From the NCBI RefSeq assembly GCF_000708675.1, contig NZ_JELR01000001.1:558001-622000 (forward strand): 64,000 bases of DNA, written 5' to 3'. The position numbers were made by a program, and so were the translations under genes. This DNA comes from Microbulbifer sp. HZ11 (GTDB taxonomy: Bacteria > Pseudomonadota > Gammaproteobacteria > Pseudomonadales > Cellvibrionaceae). The notes under the pieces were generated by a model that was given only the letters and a program-made list of their open reading frames with translations, was not told the DNA's origin and ran no database searches. Below, in pieces: positions 46,300-58,097 of the stretch. Numbering within the stretch: the first letter of the stretch is position 1; each line of letters starts with the position of its first letter.

Positions 46300-47898
46300 T
46301 CAGCCAAATTGATTCATCGTATTGTCCTTACCGGCCGCTTTCAGCGCTGCTTCACCGGCAAAGTACTCTTTATGGTCATCGCCCATATCCGAGCCGGCCA
46401 TGTTCTGGTGCTTCACGCAGGCGATGCCCTGGCGAATTTCCTTGCGCTGTACGCCTTCAACGTAACCAAGCATGCCCTTTTCACCGAAGTACTCTTTGGC
46501 CAGGTTGTCGGTAGACAATGCCGCAGTGTGGTAGGTGGGCAGAGTGATGAGGTGGTGGAAGATACCCGCCTCGCGAGACGCGTCCGCCTGGAAAGTGCGG
46601 ATTTTCTCGTCCGCGGCTTTGGACAGTTCGGAGTCGTCGTACTCTGCACTCATCAGATTGTCACGATCGTACGCAGAAACGTCTTTGCCTTCTTCTTTCC
46701 AGGCATCGAACACCTGCTGGCGGAAGTTCAGTGTCCAGTTGAACGAAGGGCTGTTGTTGTACACCAGTTTCGCGTTTGGTACCTGCTTGCGAATCTCGTC
46801 CATCATGGCGCCAATCTGGCGAACGTGCGGCTTTTCGGTTTCGATCCAGATCAGATCGGCACCGTTTTGCAGGGAAGTCACACTGTCGAGAATGCAGCGC
46901 GCTTCACCGGTGCCCTTGCGGAACTGGAAGAGGTTGGAAGCCAGGCGCTTCGGACGCAGCAGTTTACCTTCCCGGTTGATAACCACATCGCCATTTTTCA
47001 GGTCCGACGGCGCAATTTCTTCACAATCCAGGAAGCTGTTGTACTGATCACCCAGGTCGCCCGGTTCTTTGGTAACCGCGATCTGCTTGGTCAGACCCGC
47101 CCCCAGAGAATCCGTACGGGCAACGATAACACCATTATCGACGCCCAATTCTAAGAAGGCATAACGCACTGCGCGAATCTTCGCCAGGAAGTCTTCATGC
47201 GGCACGGTAACCTTACCGTCCTGGTGGCCACATTGTTTCTCGTCGGAAACCTGGTTCTCGATCTGAATACAGCAGGCGCCCGCCTCGATCATTTTCTTGG
47301 CCAACAGGTAGGTCGCTTCAGCATTACCAAAGCCCGCATCAATGTCCGCGATAATCGGTACCACATGGGTCACGTGATTGTCGATCTGGTTCTGGATGGC
47401 CTTGGCCTTCAACTGATCTCCTGCTTCACGGGCCGCATCCAGTTCACGGAACAAACCGCCCAGTTCGCGAGCATCCGCCTGACGCAGAAAGGTATAGAGC
47501 TCTTCGATCAGCGCGGCTACCGAGGTTTTCTCGTGCATGGACTGGTCGGGCAGGGGGCCGAATTCACTGCGCAGGGCAGCAACCATCCATCCGGACAGGT
47601 ACAGGTAGCGCCGATCGGTATTCCCTTCAAAATGTTTTTTGATGGAAATCATTTTTTGCTGGCCGATAAATCCGTGCCAGCATCCCAGAGACTGGGTGTA
47701 TTTGGAGGTGTCCTGATCGTAAGCCTCCATGTCCTTGCGCATGATGTCTGCGGTGTAACGCGCGATATCCAGGCCGGTTTTGAACTTGTTTTGCAAGCGC
47801 ATGCGGGCAACAGATTCCGGGCTGATGGCATCCCAGGTGCTGCCGTTGGCGTCACACAGCTTGGCGGCTGTTTCGATCTCTTTCGCGTAGCTAGACAT
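46300..47898 (-). CDS. aceA: Isocitrate lyase, long form
   Basis: A 532-residue isocitrate lyase that cleaves isocitrate to succinate and glyoxylate. The catalytic cysteine is in SDEKQCGHQDGKV and the metal/substrate residues in PIIADIDAGFGNAEATY. E. coli AceA has 434 residues; this longer class, also seen in Pseudomonas aeruginosa, has an insertion in the middle of the barrel (about residues 260-370). It competes with isocitrate dehydrogenase (58098) for isocitrate. A LysR gene diverges from it, then malate synthase G follows, completing the glyoxylate bypass. Confidence 0.94.
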   Translation of the reverse strand: MSSYAKEIETAAKLCDANGSTWDAISPESVARMRLQNKFKTGLDIARYTADIMRKDMEAYDQDTSKYTQSLGCWHGFIGQQKMISIKKHFEGNTDRRYLYLSGWMVAALRSEFGPLPDQSMHEKTSVAALIEELYTFLRQADARELGGLFRELDAAREAGDQLKAKAIQNQIDNHVTHVVPIIADIDAGFGNAEATYLLAKKMIEAGACCIQIENQVSDEKQCGHQDGKVTVPHEDFLAKIRAVRYAFLELGVDNGVIVARTDSLGAGLTKQIAVTKEPGDLGDQYNSFLDCEEIAPSDLKNGDVVINREGKLLRPKRLASNLFQFRKGTGEARCILDSVTSLQNGADLIWIETEKPHVRQIGAMMDEIRKQVPNAKLVYNNSPSFNWTLNFRQQVFDAWKEEGKDVSAYDRDNLMSAEYDDSELSKAADEKIRTFQADASREAGIFHHLITLPTYHTAALSTDNLAKEYFGEKGMLGYVEGVQRKEIRQGIACVKHQNMAGSDMGDDHKEYFAGEAALKAAGKDNTMNQFG

Positions 47899-48008
47899 GG
47901 CAATTTTCCCTTGAACGGTGACTGCGAATAGGTTGTGCGTATCCTAGGAGTGCTGGCATAATTTGGCTAATTTATTGTCATTATTCTCACTATACAAAGC
48001 GTGAATAG

Positions 48009-49010
48009 ATGACCGGAGCGCCCAAAAAACCACAACAAACCACCGGGAAAAGAAGCCCGGTAGAGAGTGTGCCGATGAATCTGGAAAGAGCCGATCTCAA
48101 CCTCCTGGTATACCTGGACGTACTGTTACGGGAACGCAACGTGACCCGTGCGGCGAGTCATCTGGGGTTATCGCAGCCCGCCATGAGCAATGGATTGAAG
48201 CGCCTGCGCGAACTGTTTGGAGACCCACTGCTGGTGCGTACCCGCGAGGGCATGATGCCCACCGAACGGGCCATGGAACTGCAACCCATGGTGCGAGAGG
48301 CGCTCGCCGCCATTGATCAGGTTATCCAGCCCAATCGGGATTTCACACCTTCGGATGCTCGCCGCACCTTCCGGATCATGGCGAGCGACTACGCTGAATC
48401 CACATTGATCCCTCCCTTACTTAAACAGTTGCGGGTAGGGGCTCCCGGTATCAGTCTAGACATCATGACCCCGTCGGACGTGAGTTTCGTGGATGTTGAG
48501 CAGGGCAAGGTGGATATGGTGATCAACCGATTTGACTCCATGCCCCAGAGCTTTCACCAGGCCACCATCTGGAGCGATAGCTTTTCCTGCGTGATGCGTG
48601 CAGATAACCCGATATTGCAGGACTACAATCTTGAGAGTTATCTGGGGGCCCAGCACATCTGGGTCAGTAAAACCGGTATGGGCGTTGGCGTGGGAGTTAA
48701 TCCCGAAGATGTGCAACGCCTGGGCTGGGTAGATGAGGCCATCGGCCGACTCGGGCGCAAGCGCGACATTTCTGTATTTACGCGCCACTATCAGGTTGCC
48801 ATGTTGCTCGCGGAGCAGAGTGACCTGATCGTCACTGTACCGACACGAATGGCCCAGTTGGCGTCGAGTAATCCACGGGTAGTTCTGCGCGAGCCCCCTC
48901 TGAAAATACCGCCCCTGGAGCTGAAAATGGCCTGGAGCCCATTGCTTCAGCAGAGCGCCCCCCACCGCTGGATGCGCCGATTGATTCTGGATGTGGGCCG
49001 ACAGCTATAG
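48009..49010 (+). CDS. LysR-family regulator between aceA and glcB
   Basis: A 333-residue LysR regulator. The HTH region (LNLLVYLDVLLRERNVTRAA, SHLGLSQPAMSNGLKRLREL) belongs to the NodD-like branch, where the residues after the HTH read GDPLLVRTREGMMPTERA. The effector domain follows. ATG at 48009 gives a 22-residue leader; a start at 48075 (MNLERADLN) fits better with the family. It diverges from aceA with about 110 bases between, and precedes malate synthase, so it is a candidate regulator of the glyoxylate genes (inference). Confidence 0.9.
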   Translation: MTGAPKKPQQTTGKRSPVESVPMNLERADLNLLVYLDVLLRERNVTRAASHLGLSQPAMSNGLKRLRELFGDPLLVRTREGMMPTERAMELQPMVREALAAIDQVIQPNRDFTPSDARRTFRIMASDYAESTLIPPLLKQLRVGAPGISLDIMTPSDVSFVDVEQGKVDMVINRFDSMPQSFHQATIWSDSFSCVMRADNPILQDYNLESYLGAQHIWVSKTGMGVGVGVNPEDVQRLGWVDEAIGRLGRKRDISVFTRHYQVAMLLAEQSDLIVTVPTRMAQLASSNPRVVLREPPLKIPPLELKMAWSPLLQQSAPHRWMRRLILDVGRQL

Positions 49011-49126
49011 GCTGCCTAGAGTAAAATTCATTTCCCGAATAGTGAAGATTCCAGCGATAAATTAGTGATATGAGTGTTGCCATGTTTAGAATGCCGCAGC
49101 ACTCCACCAGTACCAAGAGGTCAACC

Positions 49127-51301
49127 ATGACGGAAAGAGTCCGTATCGGCGGTCTGCAGATCGCCACAGAACTGCACGCATTGATCGCGAATGAAGTGAT
49201 TCCGGGTACCGGTGTCAAAGAGGAAGCGTTCTGGGCGGAATTCGAGAAAATCGTCAACGACCTGGCACCGGTCAATCGTGAATTGCTGGCTAAACGCGAT
49301 CAGATTCAGGCGCAGATGGACCAGTGGTACGCTGACAACCCGAGAGGGTATCGTGACCTCGATCATTACAAATCCTTTCTGAAAGAAATTGGCTACCTGG
49401 TAGACGAACCGGCCGACTTCAGTGCAAAAACTGAAAACGTGGATACGGAAATCGCTTCAATGGCTGGTCCACAACTGGTAGTGCCGGTCATGAATGCGCG
49501 CTATGCGCTGAACGCGGCCAATGCGCGCTGGGGAAGCCTTTACGATGCGCTATATGGCACTGACGTAATCGGTGAGGCTGATGGCGCGGAGAAATCCGCA
49601 GAATACAACCCGGTACGCGGCGGTAAAGTAATAGAGTTCGGACGGGATTTTCTCGATGAGGCGGCACCGCTGAATGGCGCCAGCCACAGGAACGTGTCGG
49701 CGTACCGGATCAACGGGTCTCTGCTGGAAGCCGAGTTGCAAAACGGCAAAGTATCAACCCTGCAAAACAGTCGCCAGTATCGCGGCTATCGCGGTGCCCA
49801 AGATACACCGGAAGCCATCCTGCTGGAGCACAACGGTCTACATTTCGAGATCCAGATCGATCGCGACAGCCCCATTGGGAAAACAGATAGCGCCGGGATA
49901 AAAGACATCCTTATGGAAGCGGCGCTGACCACCATTATGGATTGCGAAGATTCGGTTGCCGCAGTGGACGCGGAAGACAAGGTCATCGTTTACCGCAATT
50001 GGCTGGGCTTGATGAAAGGTGACCTGCGGGAAACACTGAAAAAGGGTGGCCGCGACGTGGTGCGCACCCTGAACCCCGACCGGGATTACAAGGGCGCTGA
50101 AGGTGGCGAGTTCACTCTGCCGGGGCGCAGCCTGATGTTCGTGCGTAATGTGGGCCACCTCATGACCAATGACGCAGTCCTCGACACGGACGGCAACGAG
50201 GTGCCAGAGGGCATCCTCGACGCGATGATTACCAGCCTCATTGCGATGCACGATTTACGCAGCGAAGGTCCAATACGTAATTCCCGCACCGGCAGTGTCT
50301 ACATCGTGAAGCCCAAAATGCACGGCCCCGAAGAAGTTGCGTTTGCAAATACTCTGTTTAATCGGGTTGAAGACGCCCTCGGACTTGCGCGCAATACGCT
50401 CAAAATGGGCATAATGGATGAGGAGCGGCGTACCACGGTGAACCTCAAGGCCTGTATCGCCGCAGCGCAGGAGCGGGTGGTCTTCATCAATACCGGATTC
50501 CTCGACCGTACGGGCGACGAAATCCATACCTCGATGCTGGCTGGCCCGATGATCCGCAAGGGCGAAATGAAACAGTCGAAATGGATAGCCGCTTACGAAG
50601 ACTCGAACGTTGATATCGGGCTCGCCACAGGTCTGAAGGGGCGCGCGCAGATAGGAAAAGGCATGTGGCCGATTCCCGATCAGATGGCGGCGATGATGGA
50701 AGCCAAGATCGGACACCCCAAAGCGGGTGCCAATACAGCCTGGGTTCCTTCCCCGACAGCCGCTACCCTGCATGCGCTTCACTATCACCAGGTCAAGGTG
50801 GCAGACGTTCAGGACCAGTTGGCAAGCCGCCAGCGTGCGAGTCTTGACGACATCCTCACGGTGCCTGTCGCAGAGAGCCCCGGTTGGAGTGATGCTGAAA
50901 TACAGCGCGAATTGGATAATAACGCACAGGGTATCCTCGGGTACGTGGTGCGCTGGATCGACCAGGGGGTTGGCTGCTCGAAGGTGCCGGACATCAACGA
51001 TGTCGGACTGATGGAGGATCGCGCGACATTACGGATTTCATCGCAACATATCGCCAACTGGCTGAAGCAGGGCATATGTACAGAGGCGCAAGTTCGGGAA
51101 ACCATGGAGCGCATGGCAGCCGTGGTGGATCGTCAGAATGCATCGGACCCAGCATATCGTCCGATGGCGCCTGAGTTTGATCGTAGCATTGCATTCCAGG
51201 CCGCTTGTGAACTGGTGTTTGATGGCTGCGCTCAGCCCAACGGCTACACCGAGCCGGTATTACATCGCCGCCGTCGCGAGTTCAAAGCAAGCCAGCGATA
51301 G
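49127..51301 (+). CDS. glcB: Malate synthase G
   Basis: A 724-residue malate synthase G (723 in E. coli GlcB), condensing glyoxylate with acetyl-CoA to malate. The TIM-barrel core carries [18 protein letters not shown], a Mg-binding region, and [15 protein letters not shown] near the C-terminus. ATG at 49127 follows AAGAGG; the frame begins 57 bases earlier at 49070 but without a ribosome-binding site. Glycolate genes are absent; its partner is isocitrate lyase next door, so it serves the glyoxylate bypass. Confidence 0.95.
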   Translation: MTERVRIGGLQIATELHALIANEVIPGTGVKEEAFWAEFEKIVNDLAPVNRELLAKRDQIQAQMDQWYADNPRGYRDLDHYKSFLKEIGYLVDEPADFSAKTENVDTEIASMAGPQLVVPVMNARYALNAANARWGSLYDALYGTDVIGEADGAEKSAEYNPVRGGKVIEFGRDFLDEAAPLNGASHRNVSAYRINGSLLEAELQNGKVSTLQNSRQYRGYRGAQDTPEAILLEHNGLHFEIQIDRDSPIGKTDSAGIKDILMEAALTTIMDCEDSVAAVDAEDKVIVYRNWLGLMKGDLRETLKKGGRDVVRTLNPDRDYKGAEGGEFTLPGRSLMFVRNVGHLMTNDAVLDTDGNEVPEGILDAMITSLIAMHDLRSEGPIRNSRTGSVYIVKPKMHGPEEVAFANTLFNRVEDALGLARNTLKMGIMDEERRTTVNLKACIAAAQERVVFINTGFLDRTGDEIHTSMLAGPMIRKGEMKQSKWIAAYEDSNVDIGLATGLKGRAQIGKGMWPIPDQMAAMMEAKIGHPKAGANTAWVPSPTAATLHALHYHQVKVADVQDQLASRQRASLDDILTVPVAESPGWSDAEIQRELDNNAQGILGYVVRWIDQGVGCSKVPDINDVGLMEDRATLRISSQHIANWLKQGICTEAQVRETMERMAAVVDRQNASDPAYRPMAPEFDRSIAFQAACELVFDGCAQPNGYTEPVLHRRRREFKASQR

Positions 51302-51340
51302 GCGCCTGTCTGTCACGGCACATGCTTGTTGAAAATACAT

Positions 51341-51360
51341 AGCCCCGTTACCGCGGGGCT
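51341..51360 (+). terminator. Hairpin after malate synthase G
   Basis: Stem AGCCCCG / CGGGGCT with a short loop, followed by TCTACTT. The T-run is weak, so termination is probable rather than sure. Confidence 0.6.
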
Positions 51361-51415
51361 TCTACTTGAGTAGGTTGATGGAACCGTAGATCCCTGTCGT
51401 TCCAAGTGGGGTGCG

Positions 51416-51949
51416 CTAGAGCACGAAGCGTCGAAAGGCGGGGTCTGGGCGCGCATTCAGCCAGCTCTGCTCAAATACATCCTGCAGCTTGCGGTTTCTC
51501 ACCGGGTCGTCGGCGCGGTGCTGGCCAATCCACTGATGCGCGTCGACGATCATCAGGCTTTGGCGGTCGTCGGCAATCGCAAATTCCCAATCGCTGGGCT
51601 CACTACTGTTCTGTATTTTCCGCAAACTGATACGGCTATCGAGTCGCTGTATCAAAGGGACAAGCAGATGCGGCTGGCGCAGCAGCGGATCACTGTCAGT
51701 AATCAGAATTTCTACGCGTGCGTGACGGCTGCGACGGGCGAACTGAGACAGCGCTTCGACGCAATCTTTTTGATGGTAGAGGGGACGTGCAAGGTGTTGC
51801 GAAAATATTCGCACACGGCGGCGACTCTCAGATAGCAGCTGGACGAGCGCCTGTGCACAGGCACTGCTGTTGTCCAGCTCAACTGCGGCGGTGCAATTCG
51901 GCGAGGCACCTGCCTGAAGCTGTTTGCGTCGGTCAGCGGTTCCAGTCAT
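51416..51949 (-). CDS. DUF7931-like protein
   Basis: A 177-residue protein with the layout of DUF7931 domain proteins, which often follow this GNAT gene in Pseudomonas and relatives. It resembles a phospholipase D-like fold without the catalytic HKD motif: LLSESRRRVRIFSQHLA, VEILITDSDPLLR, FAIADDRQSLMIVDA. The tail EQSWLNARPDPAFRRFVL is typical. I chose ATG at 51949 (MTGTADRR); the frame upstream to 52084 runs through the GNAT gene. It overlaps that gene by 17 bases. Function is unknown. Confidence 0.68.
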   Translation of the reverse strand: MTGTADRRKQLQAGASPNCTAAVELDNSSACAQALVQLLSESRRRVRIFSQHLARPLYHQKDCVEALSQFARRSRHARVEILITDSDPLLRQPHLLVPLIQRLDSRISLRKIQNSSEPSDWEFAIADDRQSLMIVDAHQWIGQHRADDPVRNRKLQDVFEQSWLNARPDPAFRRFVL

Positions 51950-52394
51950 CGAGGTTTGCGCAAGGTTCTTTCTCGTTGAGGGTGCGCTCCATGCGCAAGT
52001 GTGGAATACCCGCCTCCATAAACTCTTCCCCGGCAGCGACAAAGCCAGCGCGTTCGTAGAAGGGGATGGCCTGTACCTGGGCATTCAGGTACACATTTTT
52101 TTGCCCGGAAAGAGCGGCAAATTTGCAGATTCGACGCAATAGCTCAAGGCCCGCACCGAGACCCCGGGCATCCTTCAGAATCGCCATACGACCAATCTTG
52201 CCCCCATCCGTCAGGCGGCCTGTGCCGATGGGCTTGTTTTCGTGATACACGAGAAAGTGCTGGGCAGATTCCTCCAGTTCATCCCACTCCAGTTCGGGTG
52301 GCACCTGCTGCTCTTCCACAAAGACCTTCTGGCGGATACTGCGAATGGCATCCCGGTCCGTCTGCCAATCAGCGAGGCGTACAAACAGACTCAT
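51933..52394 (-). CDS. GNAT family N-acetyltransferase
   Basis: A 153-residue GNAT enzyme of the ElaA/YjdJ-like group. The acetyl-CoA loop is around MAILKDARGLGAGLELLRRI (the R/QxxGxG/A motif is RGLGAG) and the N-terminal part reads RQKVFVEEQQVPPELEWDEL, a sequence common in this subfamily. The acceptor is unknown. It lies 11 bases downstream of roxA and overlaps the DUF7931-like gene, in an order also known from Pseudomonas. Confidence 0.87.
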   Translation of the reverse strand: MSLFVRLADWQTDRDAIRSIRQKVFVEEQQVPPELEWDELEESAQHFLVYHENKPIGTGRLTDGGKIGRMAILKDARGLGAGLELLRRICKFAALSGQKNVYLNAQVQAIPFYERAGFVAAGEEFMEAGIPHLRMERTLNEKEPCANLDDWNR

Positions 52395-52405
52395 GAAGCG
52401 AACTC

Positions 52406-53605
52406 CTACTCATCATCCTGATCGTCGTATTCGAGTTGCTCAGGGTAAATGAGACTGCCCTGAGAAACCAGTTGGTCGATCAAGCCATTTTCCATGGCCA
52501 GTTGCGGATATGCTGAGATATCGAGACTGGCGATAGTGCGGCAATCGCAAAAGGCTTCCGCAAATAGTAACGGGGCAGGGAAGGGCTCACCGTCAACGAA
52601 CAGTAGTTCCGGATGGCGGGAGAAAGCGCTGCGGGACCCCGGATTCAAAATCAGGGTGCCACCTTCCTCCAGTTGCTCGCGCCAGTCTTCCGCGCTGCCG
52701 GCATCCAGGGCGACCGTTTCCGGGTATTTGGATTCCGTCATGATGGCGCCAAACCAACGGGCGATGGTTTCCGGCTGCTTCAGCCATTCACTGAGTTGTC
52801 CCTGGACTCGGGCGACCGTGGCCGGGTCTATTTCTGCAGGGTTCGCGGGCAGGGCGAGATCCTGGTCACTGTAGCGAATATGCTCGGGCAGATGCGCGGC
52901 CAGTTCGCCGCCCAGGTCTTCCAGCAAGGTGCGCGCTGACGGGGCGCGGAAGCCAATAGAGATGGTGGTGCAGCCACCCTCGGCTACACCCCAGTGGCTG
53001 AACTGCGGCGGCAGATAGAGCATATCGCCGGGCTCCAGCTCCCAGCTGGCTTCGGCCTCAAAGTCGCGCAGGATATTCAGCGGTGTGCCATCTACCCGCG
53101 GGCTGCTGGCATCCGCCTTGGGGCCCAGTTGCCAGCGTCGCACGCCTTCTGCCTGCAGCAGGAACACGTCGTAGAAATCGTAATGGGGACCGACGCTGCC
53201 CTGATCGGCGGCGTAACTGATCATCACGTCATCGAGACGCCAGTCCGGGATAAAGCGAAAGTGATCTTTGAGTTCCGCCACTTCCGGAATCCACTGATCC
53301 ACCGCCTGCACCAGCAGCGTCCAGTGGGATTTCGGCAGTCCGAAAAAGTCTTCTTCGGTGAAGGGGCCACTGCGCAGTTGCCAGGGGCCATCTGCACCGC
53401 GCTCTTCGATCAGACGGGATTCAATCTGTTCTTCCAGCGCCATACCAGCGAGTTCTTCGCCGGTAATGGGGGTTTCGAACCCGGGAAACGCATTGCGAAT
53501 GAGCAGAGGTTTTTTTTGCCAGTAATCCCGCAAAAAAGTCTCCACCGGCATATCGCCCAGGTGGGTCAGAGGTTGTACTGCTGTATTCTGGCCCGACGCT
53601 GACAT
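52406..53605 (-). CDS. roxA: RoxA/YcfD-type ribosomal protein L16 arginine 3-hydroxylase
   Basis: A 399-residue JmjC/cupin-type Fe(II)/2-oxoglutarate oxygenase. The iron-binding HxD motif is GPHYDFYDVF (about residue 140) and the distal histidine in PPQFSHWGVAEGG. Members hydroxylate arginine 81 of ribosomal protein L16. The C-terminal winged-helix region is present, giving the usual length (373 in E. coli). ATG at 53605 is preceded by a purine-rich GGGAGCG. It lies between purB and a GNAT gene. Confidence 0.92.
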   Translation of the reverse strand: MSASGQNTAVQPLTHLGDMPVETFLRDYWQKKPLLIRNAFPGFETPITGEELAGMALEEQIESRLIEERGADGPWQLRSGPFTEEDFFGLPKSHWTLLVQAVDQWIPEVAELKDHFRFIPDWRLDDVMISYAADQGSVGPHYDFYDVFLLQAEGVRRWQLGPKADASSPRVDGTPLNILRDFEAEASWELEPGDMLYLPPQFSHWGVAEGGCTTISIGFRAPSARTLLEDLGGELAAHLPEHIRYSDQDLALPANPAEIDPATVARVQGQLSEWLKQPETIARWFGAIMTESKYPETVALDAGSAEDWREQLEEGGTLILNPGSRSAFSRHPELLFVDGEPFPAPLLFAEAFCDCRTIASLDISAYPQLAMENGLIDQLVSQGSLIYPEQLEYDDQDDE

Positions 53606-53632
53606 GCTACGCTCCCGGTCGTTTTCTGGAAT

Positions 53633-55696
<2,064 letters not shown>

Positions 55697-55700
<4 letters not shown>

Positions 55701-56899
55701 AAGTCGCTCCCTGCAGATTGATTGGCTATCGGCTTACGTCTCGGTCTCGGAGCGTGTTCGGGGCCATCACTCTCTACATCGCCAACGCCGGTGGCCGAGT
55801 CGATGACGGCGCCGCCAAGACAGATCTCCCCCTGGTAAATCACCACCGACTGGCCCGGTGTTACGGCACGCTGGGGTTGATCGAAGGCAATGCTAAGTTG
55901 ACCATTTTCACCCAGGCTCACTTCGCAGTCCTGGTCATCCTGCCGATAACGGGTTTTTGCCGTTGCCCGGAATTTTTGCGCCGGCGGAGCCCCATTAATC
56001 CAGTGTGCCTGGGTGGCTTCCAGGCCTGTAGCATAGAGAAGCGGGTGATGCTTTCCCTGGGCAACCAGTAGTACATTTCGGGTCAAATCTTTACCAACCA
56101 CATACCAGGGCTGATCGCCGGCACCTTTGACGCCGCCAATTCCCAATCCCTGGCGCTGACCGATAGTGTGGTACATCAACCCCGCGTGCTGACCCATGAC
56201 TTCGCCGTCTGGCGTCTGCATCTCACCGGGCTGCGCCGGCAGGTACTGTTCAAGAAAATCCTTGAAGCGACGTTCACCGATAAAGCAGATTCCGGTGCTG
56301 TCTTTCTTGCTGTGGGTGATAAAACCGTTCTCTTCCGCAATGCGACGGACTTCTGGCTTCTCAAGCTCACCCAGGGGAAACAGCGACTTTGCAAACTCCG
56401 CTTCGCCCACGGCGTGCAGGAAATAACTCTGATCCTTGTTTGGGTCCAGCCCCTTGGCAAGAAAGGTGTGACCGTCGCGATCAATCCGACGAGTGTAGTG
56501 CCCTGTAGCGATCGCGTCGGCGCCAAGCATTTCTGCGTATTCGAGAAACACTTTGAATTTGATTTCCCGGTTACACAGAATGTCAGGATTGGGGGTCCGC
56601 CCAGCCTTGTACTCGGCCAGGAAATACTCGAATACGTTGTCCCAGTATTCGGCAGCAAAGTTCGCCGTGTGCAGCTTGATGCCGAGCCGCGCGCAAACGG
56701 ATTCTGCATCTGCCAGGTCCTGTTTGGCAGTACAGTACTCAGTCCCGTCGTCTTCATCCCAGTTTTTCATAAACAGACCTTCCACCTGGTAGCCCTGCTG
56801 GAGCAGCAATAGGGCGGCCACGGAAGAGTCGACCCCGCCGGACATGCCGACGATGACGCGTTTACCCGCAGGTAGAGGTGATTTAGGCGTTAAAGACAC
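55697..56899 (-). CDS. mnmA: MnmA, tRNA-specific 2-thiouridylase
   Basis: A 400-residue enzyme (368 in E. coli) that thiolates U34 of tRNA Lys, Glu and Gln. The PP-loop ATPase motif is [19 protein letters not shown], the catalytic cysteines are in [12 protein letters not shown] and [13 protein letters not shown], and the C-terminal domain ends in [11 protein letters not shown]. The start is unsure. GTG at 56899 leaves 18 residues before the PP-loop, close to the family; ATG at 56983 would add 28 residues of unlikely composition. The 3' end overlaps hflD. Confidence 0.92.
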
Positions 56900-57174
56900 T
56901 ACTGATACCGAATCTGAATGAAATACCGGGTCTTTCAGTGAGGGGGGAGGGCGGGATTTCAACCCGCACCCCCGCAAAACCACACTGGGACGGGAAAATG
57001 GGGGCGCATTTTACCTGCGATTGGGTTCAGTGACCAATTTCCCCTGGGCAGCGTGCGATTGATGCTCCAACACTACCGCCTGTACGCGCAGCCCAGACCG
57101 CCGGGTCCGATTCTAGCTCCTACTAGCTCCTATCTTATAACCAGCCTATAGCAGCCTAGCTCTTCATAGGATTG

Positions 57175-57843
57175 TTACCGGCGTGGCTTGCCGTTGCGCG
57201 GCGCAGGGCTGGCCCCTGGTGCGCGGCGCGGATTCCGCTTGCCGCGTGCGGCTGCCGGTGGTCCGCGGTGGGATTTCCGGGGCTTGGTCGGGGTGGCAGG
57301 CATTTTTACCTGTTCCGTACGGTATTCGCCGGGTGCCAGACCATCGAGGTGCCAGCTTCCAATCGAGCACCGCACCAGGCGCAGAGTAGGGAAGCCTACC
57401 GCGGCGGTCATGCGCCGCACCTGGCGATTTCGCCCCTCGCTGATGGTCAACTCGACCCACGAGGTAGGAATGGATTTGCGCTCTCGGATCGGGGGATGGC
57501 GCTGCCAAAGGTCGGGAGCCGGGATTCTTCGGGCCTGGGCCGGCGCGGTATCGCCATCTTTCAGCGAAACCCCATGACACAGTCGCAGCAGGGCGTCGTC
57601 GGTGATCTCACCTTCTACTTGCGCCCAGTAGGTTTTCGGTAATTTGTTGCTTGGGTGCGCAATGCGGTGTTGCAGCTGCCCGTCGGCGGTCAGTAACAGC
57701 AGTCCCTCTGAGTCGAAATCCAGGCGGCCCGCCGCATACACACCGGGCTCGGACACAAAGTCGGCCAGGGTCGGGCGGCCTTGCGGGTCGGTAAACTGGC
57801 AGAGTACCCCGTAGGGCTTGTTCAGCAGGATCAGTTTGCTCAT
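57175..57843 (-). CDS. rluE: RluE-type 23S rRNA pseudouridine synthase
   Basis: A 222-residue pseudouridine synthase of the RsuA/RluB/E/F branch without an S4 domain, as in RluE, which modifies U2457 of 23S rRNA. The catalytic aspartate is in [16 protein letters not shown], and the second signature is [20 protein letters not shown]. The C-terminus is a basic, repeat-poor tail ([20 protein letters not shown]), probably disordered and RNA-binding. It diverges from icd, with the icd promoter between. Confidence 0.92.
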   Translation of the reverse strand: MSKLILLNKPYGVLCQFTDPQGRPTLADFVSEPGVYAAGRLDFDSEGLLLLTADGQLQHRIAHPSNKLPKTYWAQVEGEITDDALLRLCHGVSLKDGDTAPAQARRIPAPDLWQRHPPIRERKSIPTSWVELTISEGRNRQVRRMTAAVGFPTLRLVRCSIGSWHLDGLAPGEYRTEQVKMPATPTKPRKSHRGPPAAARGKRNPRRAPGASPAPRNGKPRR

Positions 57844-57943
57844 CTCAGTCCTATGTTCGCGCCTTGGTTATGCCCGCTGTGGTGGCCCTGATTCTGAGTC
57901 ATCCTGCACCGGATGTAATGAAACTACAAAAGTAGGCGGATGT

Positions 57944-57952
57944 TGGTATAAT
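57944..57952 (+). promoter_or_regulatory. Extended -10 promoter of icd
   Basis: TGG followed by TATAAT (57947-57952) forms an extended -10 element. A weak -35 (CTACAA, 57924-57929) sits 17 bases upstream. The leader to the ATG at 58098 is about 140 bases. Confidence 0.6.
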
Positions 57953-58097
57953 CCCGCCGATTTTTAGCCAGCTCGGCGTGTGCAACGGCGCAAACAATGG
58001 GCGGCAACCATGACCGGCCGCGGAATTCTGGTGCATTATGCCGAGATTTCCCCGAAAAAGCCGGACGTTTAGTCAAAGAGTTACGGGAGTCAACTTA

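Noticed and set aside
56935-57025. A tRNA-like T-arm (GCGGG-TTGAAAT-CCCGC, minus strand) upstream of mnmA
   Set aside because: The loop deviates from TTCRANY, and no matching acceptor, D-arm or anticodon arm is found within tRNA distance. It may be a tRNA fragment but is not a gene.
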